Source of the DNA: Nitratireductor sp.
GTDB lineage: Bacteria > Pseudomonadota > Alphaproteobacteria > Rhizobiales > Rhizobiaceae
Direction of reading: 5' to 3'
NCBI GenBank assembly: GCA_017854535.1
Contig: JAFMHL010000001.1
Span: 148,314 to 212,313, forward strand
DNA: 64,000 bases
The position numbers and the translations under genes were made by a program. Below are positions 34,828 through 45,183 of the stretch, piece by piece (the first letter of the stretch is position 1; the number at the start of each line of letters is the position of its first letter). Under the pieces are notes generated by a model that saw only the letters and a program-made list of their open reading frames with translations, was not told the DNA's origin and ran no database searches.

Positions 34828-35901
34828 ATGCATTTTACCTCAACCCATACAGGCAGTCGTGACCCCAGTTTAGACATCGCCAAGACATTTTTGATCTGGC
34901 TTGTGGTCTTCGGGCATTTGATAGAGCCTTTTATTACCAATGATGTGAGCACACGTTGGGCTTATATTTTCATCTACAGTTTTCACGTGCCAGCTTTGGT
35001 TTTCGTTAGTGGAATGTTTGCTCGGGCTGAGGTTTCATGGGTTGCTATGGGTAAAATTCTGACCCAATTGGTGCAGCCGTTGATTATCTGTCAGATACTG
35101 TTCTGGGCTATGGAAGTCTTTGTCTTTGGCAATGAGTTTGACTGGTATAAGGCGCTAACGCGACCCTATTGGCTGTTGTGGTATTTGGCGAGCTTGGTTT
35201 GCTGGCGCTTGTTGATCATACCTTTGTCGCGGGTGAAGATGGCGCTGGCGTCTTCTGTTTTGATTGCGCTGATTGCTGGAGGAACAAAGTATATCGGCTA
35301 TGACGGATCCTTCTCGCGGACCCTGGTTTTGTTGCCGTTTTTTGTTGCCGGATATCAAGTTTCCACAATGGGTAAATTGCCCTTTGTTAGCTTGGAAAAA
35401 GTCAAACTATATGCTTGGTTGCTCATCGTTTCTTTTGCGGTTTTAGCATTTATCCTTGCGTCAAACGGTTTTAAGCCTGAATGGCTGTATCATGTAAAAA
35501 GCTATTCGCGTTTGAAGCTGGATGACGTCTCAGGCGCGGCTATGCGAATAGTGATGCTGATCGGGGCAGGGACTATGATTTGGTCCATGTTGGTTTTGCT
35601 GCCAAAGCGCACAGGTTGGTTTTCCTATGCCGGACAACACAGTTTATTGCCTTATTTGACGCATGGATTTGTGGTCTATCTAGCCACCGGCTTTGGTTGG
35701 TTTGTCTATGCCGAAGGGATGATGCCGCCCATAGTGATCTTGCTAGCCAGTTTCATAGTGTCAGGCGCTATCATCGCGCTATGCGTCACCAAGCCGATGA
35801 TCCTTCTGCAAACAGCGCTTTATACGCCTAGCACTTTGTTAGGTCGAGGGAAGAGGAAAACGCCAGATTTGGGGAGTATTGCAAAGGTGAAGCAGGCCTG
35901 A
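34828..35901 (+). CDS. Acyltransferase family 3 membrane protein
   Basis: The 357-aa integral membrane protein has ten or so TM helices. The N-terminal D-I-A-K-T-F-L-I-W-L-V-V-F-G-H with its essential His, and Y-S-F-H-V-P-A-L-V-F-V-S-G, are typical of the acyltransferase 3 family (fucose 4-O-acetylase type). Such enzymes O-acetylate surface sugars. The acceptor is unknown. It ends 5 bp before the convergent carB. Confidence 0.88.
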   Translation: MHFTSTHTGSRDPSLDIAKTFLIWLVVFGHLIEPFITNDVSTRWAYIFIYSFHVPALVFVSGMFARAEVSWVAMGKILTQLVQPLIICQILFWAMEVFVFGNEFDWYKALTRPYWLLWYLASLVCWRLLIIPLSRVKMALASSVLIALIAGGTKYIGYDGSFSRTLVLLPFFVAGYQVSTMGKLPFVSLEKVKLYAWLLIVSFAVLAFILASNGFKPEWLYHVKSYSRLKLDDVSGAAMRIVMLIGAGTMIWSMLVLLPKRTGWFSYAGQHSLLPYLTHGFVVYLATGFGWFVYAEGMMPPIVILLASFIVSGAIIALCVTKPMILLQTALYTPSTLLGRGKRKTPDLGSIAKVKQA

Positions 35902-35906
35902 AAGAC

Positions 35907-38900
35907 CTACTCAAAATAGCTCTGCAATGGTCGAACTTCCATCTTCCCGTTTTTCAGTGCCAAGGCTGCCTGGGTAGCGGAGTTGATGCCGTTGACAGTG
36001 GTGAAGTATGGCACTTTCATCATCAAGGCTGCGCGGCGAAGGGATTTGGAATCGGAAACTGCTTTTTGGCCGCCGGTGGTGTTGAAAACTAGCTGTACCT
36101 GACGGTTTCGGATCGCGTCCTCGATATGCGGGCGACCCTGCAACACTTTGTTGATGCGTTCGCATTCTACGCCATGCTCGATGAAATAACGGCTTGTGCC
36201 GCCTGTGGCCATGATCGCAAAACCTGCTGCTTGCAAATCTTTTGCTGATTGCAAAACGCGGCCTTTGTCGTCGCCTTTCATGGAGAAGAACACAGTACCT
36301 TTTTTCGGTAGTTCTGTTCCTGATCCAAGCTGAGCTTTTGCGAACGCCATGGCATAGGTGGTGTCGAGGCCCATGACTTCACCCGTTGAGCGCATTTCAG
36401 GGCCAAGCAGGGTGTCAACGCCCGGGAAACGAGCGAATGGGAATACGGATTCTTTCACTGCAATGTGTTTCAGGCTGCGCGCATCAGGCTTGCCGCCGTA
36501 ATGGGCGAATGCTGCATCGATGGTTTCGCCAGCCATGATGCGGGCTGCGACTTTTGCAATCGGGCTGCCCAGTGCTTTGGCTACAAATGGAACCGTGCGC
36601 GATGCTCTTGGATTGACCTCGATGATGTAAATTTCGCCTTCCATGATGGCATATTGCACATTCATCAGGCCGCCAACTTTCAGCTCTTTGGCCAATAGTT
36701 TTGTCTGGCGCTCTAACTCGTCCAGCATATCATTGTTCAGCGTATGAACTGGAAGCGAGCAAGCACTGTCGCCAGAGTGAATGCCAGCTTCTTCGATGTG
36801 CTCCATAATCCCGGGCACGAATGCGTTTTCACCATCGGAAAGGCAGTCAACATCCAGCTCGATTGCGTTTGGCAAATAGCCGTCAAACAGAAGCGGATTT
36901 TTGCCAAGCAGCGTGTTGATCTGCCCGGTTTTATCATTGGGGTAACGGGCTTTGATTTCTTCAGGAACAAGACCAGGAACTGTTTCCAGCAAATAATTCT
37001 GAAGTGCGCCGTCATCATGGATGATCTGCATGGCACGGCCACCCAATACATAAGATGGACGGACAACCAGCGGGAAACCCAATTCGGCAGCAACAAGGCG
37101 GGCTTGCTCAACAGAATAAGCAATGCCGTTCTTTGGTTGGCGAAGATCCAACTTGTGCAAGAGTTTTTGGAAACGGTCGCGGTCTTCTGCAAGGTCAATC
37201 GCGTCTGGTGACGTGCCAAGAATTGGAATGCCTGCTTCTTCAAGAGCATTTGCGAGCTTCAAAGGAGTTTGTCCGCCGAATTGGACTATAACGCCATGCA
37301 GCGTTCCCTTTTTCTGCTCAAGATGCAGTATTTCCAAAACATCTTCCGGAGTTAGCGGCTCAAAATAGAGACGGTCAGACGTATCGTAATCGGTGGAGAC
37401 GGTTTCAGGGTTACAATTGACCATGATGGATTCGTAACCAGCATCAGCCAATGCAAAGGCCGCGTGACAACAGCAGTAGTCGAACTCGATACCCTGGCCG
37501 ATCCTGTTTGGTCCGCCACCAAGAATGACAATTTTCTTTCGATCCGAAATATTGGATTCGCAGCGAAGTTCACCAGCGAAAGGTACTTCATAAGTGGAAT
37601 ACATATAGGCGGTAGGCGATGCGAATTCTGCTGCGCAAGTATCGATGCGTTTGTAGATCGGATGCACGTCGAGTTGTTCGCGTAGTTTAGCAACTTTGCG
37701 AGCATCGCCTTTGACCAGTGTGCCAAGGCGTGCGTCGGAAAAGCCCATGGCTTTGAGCATGCGCAGATTTTCCTGATCAGCAGGCAAGCCATGTTCGCGG
37801 ATACGCGCTTCCATGTGAATGATTGCTTCGATCTGTTCCAAGAACCAAGGATCGATGCGGCAAGCCTGATGAACCAAATCAATCGTCCAGCCTTCACGGA
37901 AGGCTTGCGCCACCATGCGCAGGCGGTCTGGCGTTGGCGTGCCAAGGGCTGCTGAAATTGCATTCTTGTCATCGCCCTCGCCAAGACCGGGGATTTCAAT
38001 TTCATCAACGCCTGTCAGGCCAGTTTCCAGACCGCGCAGTGCTTTTTGCAGCGACTCGGCAAAGGTACGGCCGATAGCCATCACTTCGCCGACAGACTTC
38101 ATGGCTGTTGTCAGCGTTGGTTCTGCGCCGGGGAATTTCTCAAACGTAAAGCGCGGAATTTTCGTAACAACATAATCGATGCTTGGCTCAAACGAGGCTG
38201 GTGTCGCGCCGCCTGTAATATCGTTTTCCAATTCATCCAGTGTATAGCCAACTGCAAGGCGGGCTGCGACTTTGGCAATTGGAAAACCTGTTGCTTTGGA
38301 GGCAAGGGCAGAAGAACGCGATACGCGTGGGTTCATCTCAATAACGACCAGACGCCCGTCTTTTGGGTTCACGGCGAATTGCACATTTGATCCGCCTGTT
38401 TCAACACCAATTTCACGCAAAACCGCAATCGATGCGTTACGCATGATTTGGTATTCTTTGTCGGTCAAAGTTAGGGCAGGGGCGACTGTGATAGAGTCGC
38501 CGGTGTGGACGCCCATAGGATCGATGTTTTCGATTGAGCAGATGATAATGCAGTTATCCGCTTTGTCGCGGACCACTTCCATTTCATATTCTTTCCAACC
38601 GAGAACAGATTCTTCGATCAGCACTTCTGTGGTTGGAGACGCGTCAAGGCCGCTTTCAACGATTTCGAAGAACTCTGATTTATTATAGGCAATGCCGCCG
38701 CCAGTGCCGCCCAATGTGAACGAAGGCCGGATGATGGCAGGAAGTCCTACAACTGAGATGGCATCTGAAGCAATTGCCATCGCGTGGGCTTTATAACGCT
38801 CTTTGCGATCCATCTCCCCAAGGTTCCATTCGCGCTCATATGCGTCGAGTGCTTCTTCCAATTCAGCTTTGTCCGTGATCTCCGATTTGATCCGTTCGAC

Positions 38901-39413
38901 TTCTGCTGAGTGGATTGCCTTGTCTTTGGTTTTAACCTCAGTGGCATTGGCAAGTTTGGATGTTGGCGTTTCAAGGCCGATCTTCTGCATTGCCTCGCGG
39001 AATAATTTGCGGTCTTCGGCTTTGTCGATTGCCTTGGCATCAGCGCCAATCATCTCGACATCGAATTTATCAAGTATACCCATTTGCTTTAGGGACAGGG
39101 CACAGTTCAACGCCGTCTGACCACCCATGGTTGGCAACAAAACCAATTTGTCATTGGGGCGCTCATTGCGCTCTTTTTCAATGATCTTCGCAACAACAGC
39201 TGGCGTAATGGGTTCAATATAGGTTGCATGGGCAAGATCGGGATCGGTCATGATCGTTGCAGGGTTGGAGTTAACCAAAATAATCCGGTAGCCTTCCGCC
39301 TTTAGTGCTTTACAGGCCTGTGTCCCAGAATAGTCAAACTCGCAAGCTTGGCCGATGATAATGGGGCCAGCCCCGATGATCAGAATTGAATTGATATCTT
39401 GGCGTTTAGGCAT
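35907..39413 (-). CDS. carB: Carbamoyl-phosphate synthase large subunit
   Basis: The product is 1168 aa with two homologous ATP-grasp halves, an oligomerisation domain between them and a C-terminal allosteric MGS-like domain. Marks are [19 protein letters not shown] at the start, the same motif as [16 protein letters not shown] near the middle, and A-T-G-G-T-S-R-Y-F near the end. It makes carbamoyl phosphate for arginine and pyrimidine synthesis with carA, which is at 46556-47785 and so separated by about 7 kb. Start ATG 39413 gives M-P-K-R-Q-D. The region 39414-39629 upstream holds nothing recognised. Confidence 0.97.
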   Translation of the reverse strand: MPKRQDINSILIIGAGPIIIGQACEFDYSGTQACKALKAEGYRIILVNSNPATIMTDPDLAHATYIEPITPAVVAKIIEKERNERPNDKLVLLPTMGGQTALNCALSLKQMGILDKFDVEMIGADAKAIDKAEDRKLFREAMQKIGLETPTSKLANATEVKTKDKAIHSAEVERIKSEITDKAELEEALDAYEREWNLGEMDRKERYKAHAMAIASDAISVVGLPAIIRPSFTLGGTGGGIAYNKSEFFEIVESGLDASPTTEVLIEESVLGWKEYEMEVVRDKADNCIIICSIENIDPMGVHTGDSITVAPALTLTDKEYQIMRNASIAVLREIGVETGGSNVQFAVNPKDGRLVVIEMNPRVSRSSALASKATGFPIAKVAARLAVGYTLDELENDITGGATPASFEPSIDYVVTKIPRFTFEKFPGAEPTLTTAMKSVGEVMAIGRTFAESLQKALRGLETGLTGVDEIEIPGLGEGDDKNAISAALGTPTPDRLRMVAQAFREGWTIDLVHQACRIDPWFLEQIEAIIHMEARIREHGLPADQENLRMLKAMGFSDARLGTLVKGDARKVAKLREQLDVHPIYKRIDTCAAEFASPTAYMYSTYEVPFAGELRCESNISDRKKIVILGGGPNRIGQGIEFDYCCCHAAFALADAGYESIMVNCNPETVSTDYDTSDRLYFEPLTPEDVLEILHLEQKKGTLHGVIVQFGGQTPLKLANALEEAGIPILGTSPDAIDLAEDRDRFQKLLHKLDLRQPKNGIAYSVEQARLVAAELGFPLVVRPSYVLGGRAMQIIHDDGALQNYLLETVPGLVPEEIKARYPNDKTGQINTLLGKNPLLFDGYLPNAIELDVDCLSDGENAFVPGIMEHIEEAGIHSGDSACSLPVHTLNNDMLDELERQTKLLAKELKVGGLMNVQYAIMEGEIYIIEVNPRASRTVPFVAKALGSPIAKVAARIMAGETIDAAFAHYGGKPDARSLKHIAVKESVFPFARFPGVDTLLGPEMRSTGEVMGLDTTYAMAFAKAQLGSGTELPKKGTVFFSMKGDDKGRVLQSAKDLQAAGFAIMATGGTSRYFIEHGVECERINKVLQGRPHIEDAIRNRQVQLVFNTTGGQKAVSDSKSLRRAALMMKVPYFTTVNGINSATQAALALKNGKMEVRPLQSYFE

Positions 39414-39629
39414 TGTCTCATCCATCTTTTTGCAGGCACTGGCCATTTGGCACGCTGCATGAAAAACCGGGCAGTATGAACTGTCCGGCGCATAGGTATA
39501 ACTGTGTGGCTAAGTCTGTCTTATAGGGTAAGTGCCATGGGGATGTAACCCCGAAAATCAGCAAAAAAACGCCTATCCACGATCAATTTTCAGATAAAAT
39601 TTTGCATGCGGAAAAGCAGAATTGTTTGG

Positions 39630-40493
39630 TTATGAAATGCGGTTTTCCAAATATTCACGAACTGCTTTCGCATAAGTCCGGCTTACGGGAACTTTTTCAC
39701 CATTTGAAAGGATAATCGAGGTCTTTTCGTTTTCGCGTTCAGTGTCCTCAATATGTCTGTGGGATACCCACCAAGAGCGGTGTGTGCGAATTCCCGGAAT
39801 GGTTTCCAACTCTTTTTCAGCATCGGCCAAACGCATGAGAATCATCTCACTGCCTTTGTTGGTTGTGACTTTGATGTAATGGTCTTGAGCTTGCAGAGAG
39901 ATCAGATCTTTACCCAGCTCTACTGGCAACCGACCAAAGAACGGTGATGTTGGTGTTTGAACGTGGCTGGTAATCGAGCCATTTGCCAGACTTGTCGATT
40001 GTCCCTCAGGGCGCACGCTGCTCTCTAAAAGATAGTAGAGAATGGAAACGGCAGCAGAGATGATTGTTGTATAGCCAATCAGGCGAACCAAATCCTCGAA
40101 AGTGCCGATGTCGTTGCCGGCGATATATTTATTGATCGCCCACACAAAAAAGCCGATTGGAATGCCACCAATCAAACCGCCGATGATACGGGCGATCCAT
40201 TCGGGAACACCACGCTGAAAAAGGCCGACGCCAAAATAGATCGAGCACCCCATGCCCATTGGCCAGGTAACCAAGGATATTGCCGCCCAGTAAACCAAAC
40301 GCGGTGCAAACTCCAAGTCATTCAACGTGTCGAACGGGCCAGCAACCGTGAGGATAGCAATGACAGCAACAGCGCCAATCCAGAACTTAGAATTGGAATA
40401 GATGGCCTGCATTACACGAAGCGTGAGTTGCAAAGGCGGTTCTTTGGCGAAGAATTCATGGTCGTTCGCGTAGTTTGGCTGTTCTGGTTTCAT
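39630..40493 (-). CDS. Membrane-bound LytTR transcriptional regulator
   Basis: The 287-aa protein has four N-terminal TM helices (between about 30 and 160) and a C-terminal LytTR DNA-binding domain (about 185-285). That domain has L-I-S-L-Q-A-Q-D-H-Y-I-K-V-T-T, then H-R-S-W-W-V-S-H-R-H-I and V-P-V-S-R-T-Y-A-K. Membrane LytTR proteins often keep their own target membrane genes repressed. It is divergent from the DUF2306 gene with only 65 bp between, so it probably regulates the 40559-42667 genes. Confidence 0.88.
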   Translation of the reverse strand: MKPEQPNYANDHEFFAKEPPLQLTLRVMQAIYSNSKFWIGAVAVIAILTVAGPFDTLNDLEFAPRLVYWAAISLVTWPMGMGCSIYFGVGLFQRGVPEWIARIIGGLIGGIPIGFFVWAINKYIAGNDIGTFEDLVRLIGYTTIISAAVSILYYLLESSVRPEGQSTSLANGSITSHVQTPTSPFFGRLPVELGKDLISLQAQDHYIKVTTNKGSEMILMRLADAEKELETIPGIRTHRSWWVSHRHIEDTERENEKTSIILSNGEKVPVSRTYAKAVREYLENRIS

Positions 40494-40558
40494 AGATCTG
40501 TTTTACCTCTCTTCAACGAAATATCAATCGAGAGTTTTAACAGATAAGGATTTCCGTG

Positions 40559-41065
40559 ATGACGCTTGAACCATTCTTTGAAGCCAGTTTAGCCATTCAA
40601 ATTCATATGATCGCTGCCATGGGTGCATTTTTTCTTGGTGCCGTGGTGCTTTGGATACGCAAAGGAAATACCACCCATAAGCAGTTAGGCAAGGTTTGGG
40701 TTCTGTTGATGTTAGTCACATCTTTCAGCGCATTCTTCATCCATGAAATTCAACTCTGGGGCAATTATAGCCCGATCCATATTCTGGCTGTCACAACGCC
40801 GATCAGCTTGGTCTATGCGATCTATGCGGCGCGTAAAGGTAATATCCAGGAGCATCTGCGCACCATGAAAGCCACCTATATTGGCGGAATGGTGATTGCC
40901 GGAGGGTTCACATTTTTACCGGGACGACTGAATTACGAGATGTTGTTTGGTGATAGCCAGACAGATGTCTTTGAGCAGGCTGGTGGTTGGTTGATACCCA
41001 TCATATTAGCGGGGCTAATCGCCTTATATTTCTCCCGGAGACGGCCATTCGAAATTAACAAATAG
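40559..41065 (+). CDS. DUF2306-like membrane protein
   Basis: The 168-aa protein has four TM helices. Conserved points are I-H-M-I-A-A-M-G-A-F, T-T-H-K-Q-L-G-K-V-W, S-A-F-F-I-H-E-I and G-N-I-Q-E-H-L-R-T-M, all usual for DUF2306, with His residues that could bind heme or metal. It starts at ATG 40559 with AAGGA 8 bp upstream; the frame also has a GTG at 40556. First gene of the rightward run, facing the LytTR regulator. Confidence 0.82.
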   Translation: MTLEPFFEASLAIQIHMIAAMGAFFLGAVVLWIRKGNTTHKQLGKVWVLLMLVTSFSAFFIHEIQLWGNYSPIHILAVTTPISLVYAIYAARKGNIQEHLRTMKATYIGGMVIAGGFTFLPGRLNYEMLFGDSQTDVFEQAGGWLIPIILAGLIALYFSRRRPFEINK

Positions 41066-41130
41066 AATCAGATCAGGGCCATTACTTTTGGATGGACCAA
41101 TGAATATTTTATAAACTGAAAGAAACTATT

Positions 41131-41613
41131 ATGATGCAAATACTGGAAAGAACACCGGTTTGGGTCTGGCCCTTGTTGATAGGCTTGATCTTCTTGGGCC
41201 TTAGGTCGACGAAAGATCGAACAGCTCCCTTGTGGCTTTACTATGCCGTCCCATTTCTTGGGTTGCTTGGCTTGAGAACCGTTTTCAGTTTGCCCCAAGG
41301 AGTGATTGTTTGGATAGGGTTCGCCGTTGCTTTTATGGTGGGAGAATCCATCGGCTACCGCCTGCAAATCAAATGGATTATCGAGAAGCTGGCAAAAACA
41401 ATTCGTGTTCGTGGAGAGTGGTTCACATTCGCAATGATCATGATCTTATTCTTGTCCAATTTCGTGTTGGGCGTTACCAGAGGCGTTTCCCCGCAAACTG
41501 TTTCGCAGCCGATTTTTCTAGTGATTTTCGTTGCTGTTATTGGCTTTGCATCAGGCAGTTTTACCGGGCGTTCGCTTAGAATTATTCACGTAAAAAACAC
41601 GACTATGGTTTGA
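41131..41613 (+). CDS. Small membrane protein, DUF6622-like
   Basis: The 160-aa protein starts M-M-Q-I-L-E-R-T-P-V-W-V-W and has five TM helices. R-S-T-K-D-R and a helix with F-G-L-L-like pattern after Y-Y-A-V-P match the DUF6622 pattern, though the name is given from memory. Function is unknown. It lies 65 bp after the DUF2306 gene and 58 bp before the hydrolase gene, probably under the same LytTR control. Confidence 0.7.
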   Translation: MMQILERTPVWVWPLLIGLIFLGLRSTKDRTAPLWLYYAVPFLGLLGLRTVFSLPQGVIVWIGFAVAFMVGESIGYRLQIKWIIEKLAKTIRVRGEWFTFAMIMILFLSNFVLGVTRGVSPQTVSQPIFLVIFVAVIGFASGSFTGRSLRIIHVKNTTMV

Positions 41614-41671
41614 ACATTCATCCATTAGGGCCGCTACTTGACCGCCAAAATTTTATCACACAGGAAAAAAC

Positions 41672-42667
41672 ATGTTTCAAAAAATTCTTATCGCATTGGC
41701 CGTTTTCATTGCCATCTACTTTGTCATTGCCTCGCAGTCACTTTCAAGTATTGCCGTAAGCCAGACGGAAGAAAAGGGGATTGATTTTGGTCAGGCTGTT
41801 GATGCTGATTATTCGGGCATGCCCGATTTAACGAAATATATGGCGCGAGATGGGGCTAAACTTGGCTATCGCTTTTATGCTTCCGCCGCATCAACTGACC
41901 GGGTGATCATTCTGGTTCACGGATCATCTTGGCACGGTATGCAGTTTCATAAAATGGCATCGGATTTTGCCAGGTCCGGATTAGGCGATGTTGTGCTTCC
42001 TGACTTGCGGGGGCATGGGCCGGAAGCGGTTACAAAAGGCACCATCAACCATATAAGCCAATTGGAAGAAGATATGGCTGACCTGATTGAAACGTTGAAA
42101 GAGGTTCACGGAGCAAAAAAGGAAGTCGTATTGGGAGGGCATTCTTCAGGTGGCGGTTTTGTTGTCCGCTTTGCCAGCGGAGAGTATGGTTCGAACGCTG
42201 ACAAGCTTATCCTGCTTGCACCTTTTTTGAAACATGATGCGCCGACGACCAGACCCAATTCTGGCAATTGGGCCTATCCTGCAGTCCGCCGAATTATTGG
42301 CTTATCCATGCTCAATGGTGTTGGTATTCACACATTGGATTTTCTGCCGGTAATGAAATTCAATATGCCCAAATCGATCTTAGAGTCTGAATTGGGTGAT
42401 ACGGCCACAGTGGAATATTCTCATGCTTTGAATGCTGGGTTTGCTCCCAGAGGTGACTATAAGAAAGATCTTGCACGCTTAAAGCAGCCCTTAATGTTGC
42501 TAGTGGGAAGCAAGGATGAAACCTTTTTTGCAAAAGAATACGAACCCCTGATGTCTCAATTTGTGAAAAATGGAACCTATGAAATTCTCGACGGCGTTGA
42601 TCATATCGGGTTGGTTTTCAACGATGATGCGATTGGAAAAATGTCCAATTGGATCAGCGCCAATTAA
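41672..42667 (+). CDS. Alpha/beta hydrolase with N-terminal anchor
   Basis: The 331-aa protein has one N-terminal TM helix or signal anchor (about 4-24), then an alpha/beta hydrolase domain. Seen are the oxyanion H-G-S-S-W-H-G, D-L-R-G-H-G, the nucleophile elbow G-G-H-S-S-G-G-G, the acid near L-V-G-S-K-D-E, and the catalytic His in D-G-V-D-H-I-G-L. It should be an esterase or lipase acting outside the inner membrane. Third gene of the run opposite the LytTR regulator. Confidence 0.87.
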   Translation: MFQKILIALAVFIAIYFVIASQSLSSIAVSQTEEKGIDFGQAVDADYSGMPDLTKYMARDGAKLGYRFYASAASTDRVIILVHGSSWHGMQFHKMASDFARSGLGDVVLPDLRGHGPEAVTKGTINHISQLEEDMADLIETLKEVHGAKKEVVLGGHSSGGGFVVRFASGEYGSNADKLILLAPFLKHDAPTTRPNSGNWAYPAVRRIIGLSMLNGVGIHTLDFLPVMKFNMPKSILESELGDTATVEYSHALNAGFAPRGDYKKDLARLKQPLMLLVGSKDETFFAKEYEPLMSQFVKNGTYEILDGVDHIGLVFNDDAIGKMSNWISAN

Positions 42668-42798
42668 TCGCCGACTATCTCGGATTGCGATTTGCAACAT
42701 GAGCTTTTTGTGGTTATTTACCTCCTGGACGTCGCAATATATGTGGCACTTTGATATTTGGCCTCGGATTTGAACCGTGGCTCAGGAGATATAGTAAT

Positions 42799-43755
42799 AT
42801 GCAATGGAAAGGTAGAAGACGGAGCAGTAATGTCAACGACACGCGCGGACAAAGCGGTGGCGGTGGTATGTTCCGTATGCCGCGCGGTGGCGGATTTCGC
42901 ATGCCAACAGGTGGCGGCGCTAGACCAGCGCGCTCAGGCGGCATGGGCTGCGGCACGCTAATTATTATAGGTGTTGTTCTTTGGGCGCTGGGGCTAAATC
43001 CTTTGTCGCTTCTTGGTGGCCTTGCAGGTGGTGGTCTGGGTGGCGGTCTCGGCTCTTCCATCTCTCCCCAGCAATCGCCCGAGGTAAACCGTCAAACAGG
43101 CACCGCTGGCAAGCAAGACGAGATGCGTGAATTCATGGAAGTTATCATGGGTTCGACGGAAGAGGTTTGGACCAACATCTTCAAGGGTTACGGCAAACGA
43201 TATCCTTTGCCTAAACTGAACATTTTTGAAGATCAGGTGACCTCAGCATGTGGAACGGCAAGCTCTGCAGCGGGTCCGTTTTATTGCCCGGGCGATAGCA
43301 AAGTTTATATTGATCTTGATTTCTACAACACGCTTTCGCGTCAGTTTGGCGCCAAGGGAGATTTTGCTCAGGCCTATGTGTTAGCCCATGAAGTAGGTCA
43401 CCATGTTCAAAATGTTATCGGTGTGTTGCCAGAGTTCAATCGCATGCGCAGCAGCATGGGCAAGATCGAGGTCAACCAGACATCAGTGAAAGTCGAGTTG
43501 CAGGCAGACTGTTTTGCCGGAGTTTGGGGGCATTTTGTTGCCAAACAAGGTTGGCTGGAACGCGGTGATTTGGAAGAGGCTTTGGTCGCAGCCAATCAAA
43601 TTGGTGATGATAGCATTCAAAAGCGCACACAGGGCTATATTGTGCCTGAAGCGTTTAACCATGGAACGTCTGAACAACGCAAAAGATGGTTTACACGTGG
43701 TTTTGAATCTGGCCGCATTGAAGCCTGCGATACGTTCAACGCACGTAGCTTATGA
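42799..43755 (+). CDS. Neutral zinc metallopeptidase, YpfJ family
   Basis: The product is 318 aa from ATG 42799, with CAGGAGA upstream. The N-terminal third is Gly/Arg-rich low complexity (F-R-M-P-R-G-G-G-F-R-M-P), then one TM helix near residue 60. The peptidase domain carries the zinc motif H-E-V-G-H-H with V-L-A before it, a later E-L-Q-A-D-C-F-A-G-V-W-G with the third ligand, and a conserved R-W-F near the end. Full-length YpfJ-type proteins have this layout. Substrate is unknown. A terminator follows. Confidence 0.9.
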   Translation: MQWKGRRRSSNVNDTRGQSGGGGMFRMPRGGGFRMPTGGGARPARSGGMGCGTLIIIGVVLWALGLNPLSLLGGLAGGGLGGGLGSSISPQQSPEVNRQTGTAGKQDEMREFMEVIMGSTEEVWTNIFKGYGKRYPLPKLNIFEDQVTSACGTASSAAGPFYCPGDSKVYIDLDFYNTLSRQFGAKGDFAQAYVLAHEVGHHVQNVIGVLPEFNRMRSSMGKIEVNQTSVKVELQADCFAGVWGHFVAKQGWLERGDLEEALVAANQIGDDSIQKRTQGYIVPEAFNHGTSEQRKRWFTRGFESGRIEACDTFNARSL

Positions 43756-43782
43756 AAAAAACTACTGACAGGTGAGATTAAT

Positions 43783-43809
43783 AAAACCGGGGCATGTTCC
43801 CGGTTTTTT
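43783..43809 (+). terminator. Intrinsic terminator after the zinc peptidase gene
   Basis: AAAACCGGG pairs with CCCGGTTTT across a seven-base loop and is followed by more T, 28 bp after the stop codon. Confidence 0.85.
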
Positions 43810-43810
43810 A

Positions 43811-44421
43811 TTGACCGCATATAGATTGATCCGGCAACAAGTGATGACCTTTCGTGCTTTTTGCTGTGAACACGAATTGGCCAACGCACGTCTTTGTTAA
43901 CGTTAAAGTTCGCTGTTAGATCAACTTGCACTGGAAGAAAAGGTGGTTGGTGAGGTCGACGCCAATGGTCGATTGGCTCGTCAAGCGCATCTAAACAAAC
44001 GCTCTTGAACATTGATATCAAATTAGTTTCTAATTTTTGAACGCTGTTGCCAAGGTGAAAAGAACATGATTTCGCGCGTTCTTTGGCCTGCTGTTTTGGC
44101 CATACTGGCAGTCTTAGCGACTAAGCCTTTTGAGGTAGGCAAAGTTGGCGTTTGCACTAACGGGTTTTCCATGCCGTTTTCAACCAGTCTAAGATGGCTT
44201 CCTTTTGATCTCTTTTGCATTTCTGTTCTCCCGTTTGCAAAGGATCAAGTAAGCAATTTGTGTCAGCGATTAGTCTCAAGTGATTCGCTTACACTTTCAA
44301 TGTGGTAATCAAATGTGGCAAGAAACCGAAAGTTCCATGACAACTTTGAGAAAATGTCAGGACATTGTTGTTTCATCGCGCTCATCTGCTATCGTAACGC
44401 CAAATGGCTTAGAGGGGTGGC
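43811..44421. other. 611-bp region with no confident gene
   Basis: Between the peptidase terminator and plsC only short ORFs exist on both strands. The most plausible, on the minus strand at 44023-44220, is listed separately. A short open stretch near 43930-44006 (E-E-K-V-V-G-E-V-D-A-N-G) is coding-like but lacks a start. No repeat or RNA gene was recognised. Confidence 0.4.
44023..44220 (-). CDS. Possible small protein, hypothetical
   Basis: This would be a 65-aa basic protein starting M-Q-K-R-S-K-G-S-H-L-R-L-V-E-N-G. A good GGGAG ribosome binding site lies about 8 bp before the ATG, which is the main support. It has no membrane helix, no Cys and no known motif. A plus-strand ORF overlaps it and is less convincing. 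Confidence 0.3.
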   Translation of the reverse strand: MQKRSKGSHLRLVENGMENPLVQTPTLPTSKGLVAKTASMAKTAGQRTREIMFFSPWQQRSKIRN

Positions 44422-45162
44422 ATGGAGCAAAGAACAGACAGGCGGGATTTTCCTTATCCCAGACGTGTCTTTATGCGCGGCTTTCTTCGCATCCTTTCTG
44501 GGATCGCATTCTTTCTGCTGGGTAGATTGGTTATTAAAGGGCAAGAGAATTTGCCTAAAAGTGGGCCTTATATTCTAGCTGCCAACCACTTTCATTTTTC
44601 AGACCCCGTTGCGCTTTTGTATCTTTGTGATCGACAAGTGGAATTTGTCGGAGGATTTCGTTTTCCCAATGCGCCAGCCATTGTGAAATTTCTGCCAAAG
44701 TTATGGGGGTATTTCCCGGTCCATCGTGGTGCCTATTCGCGCTCATCTTTGGACTATGCGGTTGCCACACTCGAAAAAGGTGGTGTTGTCGGGATATTTC
44801 CAGAGGGAGGGGCATGGGCTCAGGTTTTGCGTTATCCAAGAAATGGCATCGGGTTCATTGCGGCTGAAACCAAGGTTCCGATTGTCCCAGTGGGGCTAAC
44901 GGGCTTTACCGGCTTGTTTAAGATTTGGAGGCCTCAACTTACCATACAGATTGGAGAGCCAATTGGGCCGTTCGAAGTTAATGAGAGCATGGGCAATAGA
45001 AAAGATGCCTTGTCGAATATTGGTGTTGAGACAATGCAAGCAATTGCCAAAGTTTTGCCGTCAAACGAACGAGGCGTTTACTCAGATCAACAAGAAGTAA
45101 GGTCTGCGGCAGAAGAGCTGGCTGTTTATCCGTTTGATCAAAAACATATGCGTGGCATGTGA
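44422..45162 (+). CDS. plsC: 1-acyl-glycerol-3-phosphate acyltransferase-like protein
   Basis: The 246-aa PlsC-family acyltransferase has the catalytic N-H-F-H-F-S-D (N-H-x-x-x-x-D) near residue 53, then F-P-V-H-R-G, F-P-E-G-G-A-W and V-P-I-V-P-V-G-L. A hydrophobic N-terminal stretch probably docks it on the membrane. Members add the second acyl chain in phospholipid synthesis or acylate other lipids; the exact substrate is not set. It ends 21 bp before the MFS gene on the same strand, suggesting co-transcription. Confidence 0.85.
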   Translation: MEQRTDRRDFPYPRRVFMRGFLRILSGIAFFLLGRLVIKGQENLPKSGPYILAANHFHFSDPVALLYLCDRQVEFVGGFRFPNAPAIVKFLPKLWGYFPVHRGAYSRSSLDYAVATLEKGGVVGIFPEGGAWAQVLRYPRNGIGFIAAETKVPIVPVGLTGFTGLFKIWRPQLTIQIGEPIGPFEVNESMGNRKDALSNIGVETMQAIAKVLPSNERGVYSDQQEVRSAAEELAVYPFDQKHMRGM

Positions 45163-45183
45163 TAAATTTAGTACAGGATTTTC

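Noticed and set aside
44066..44308. 80-aa plus-strand ORF before plsC
   Set aside because: It overlaps a minus-strand ORF with a better ribosome binding site and its only notable feature is a hydrophobic start. It is not supported.
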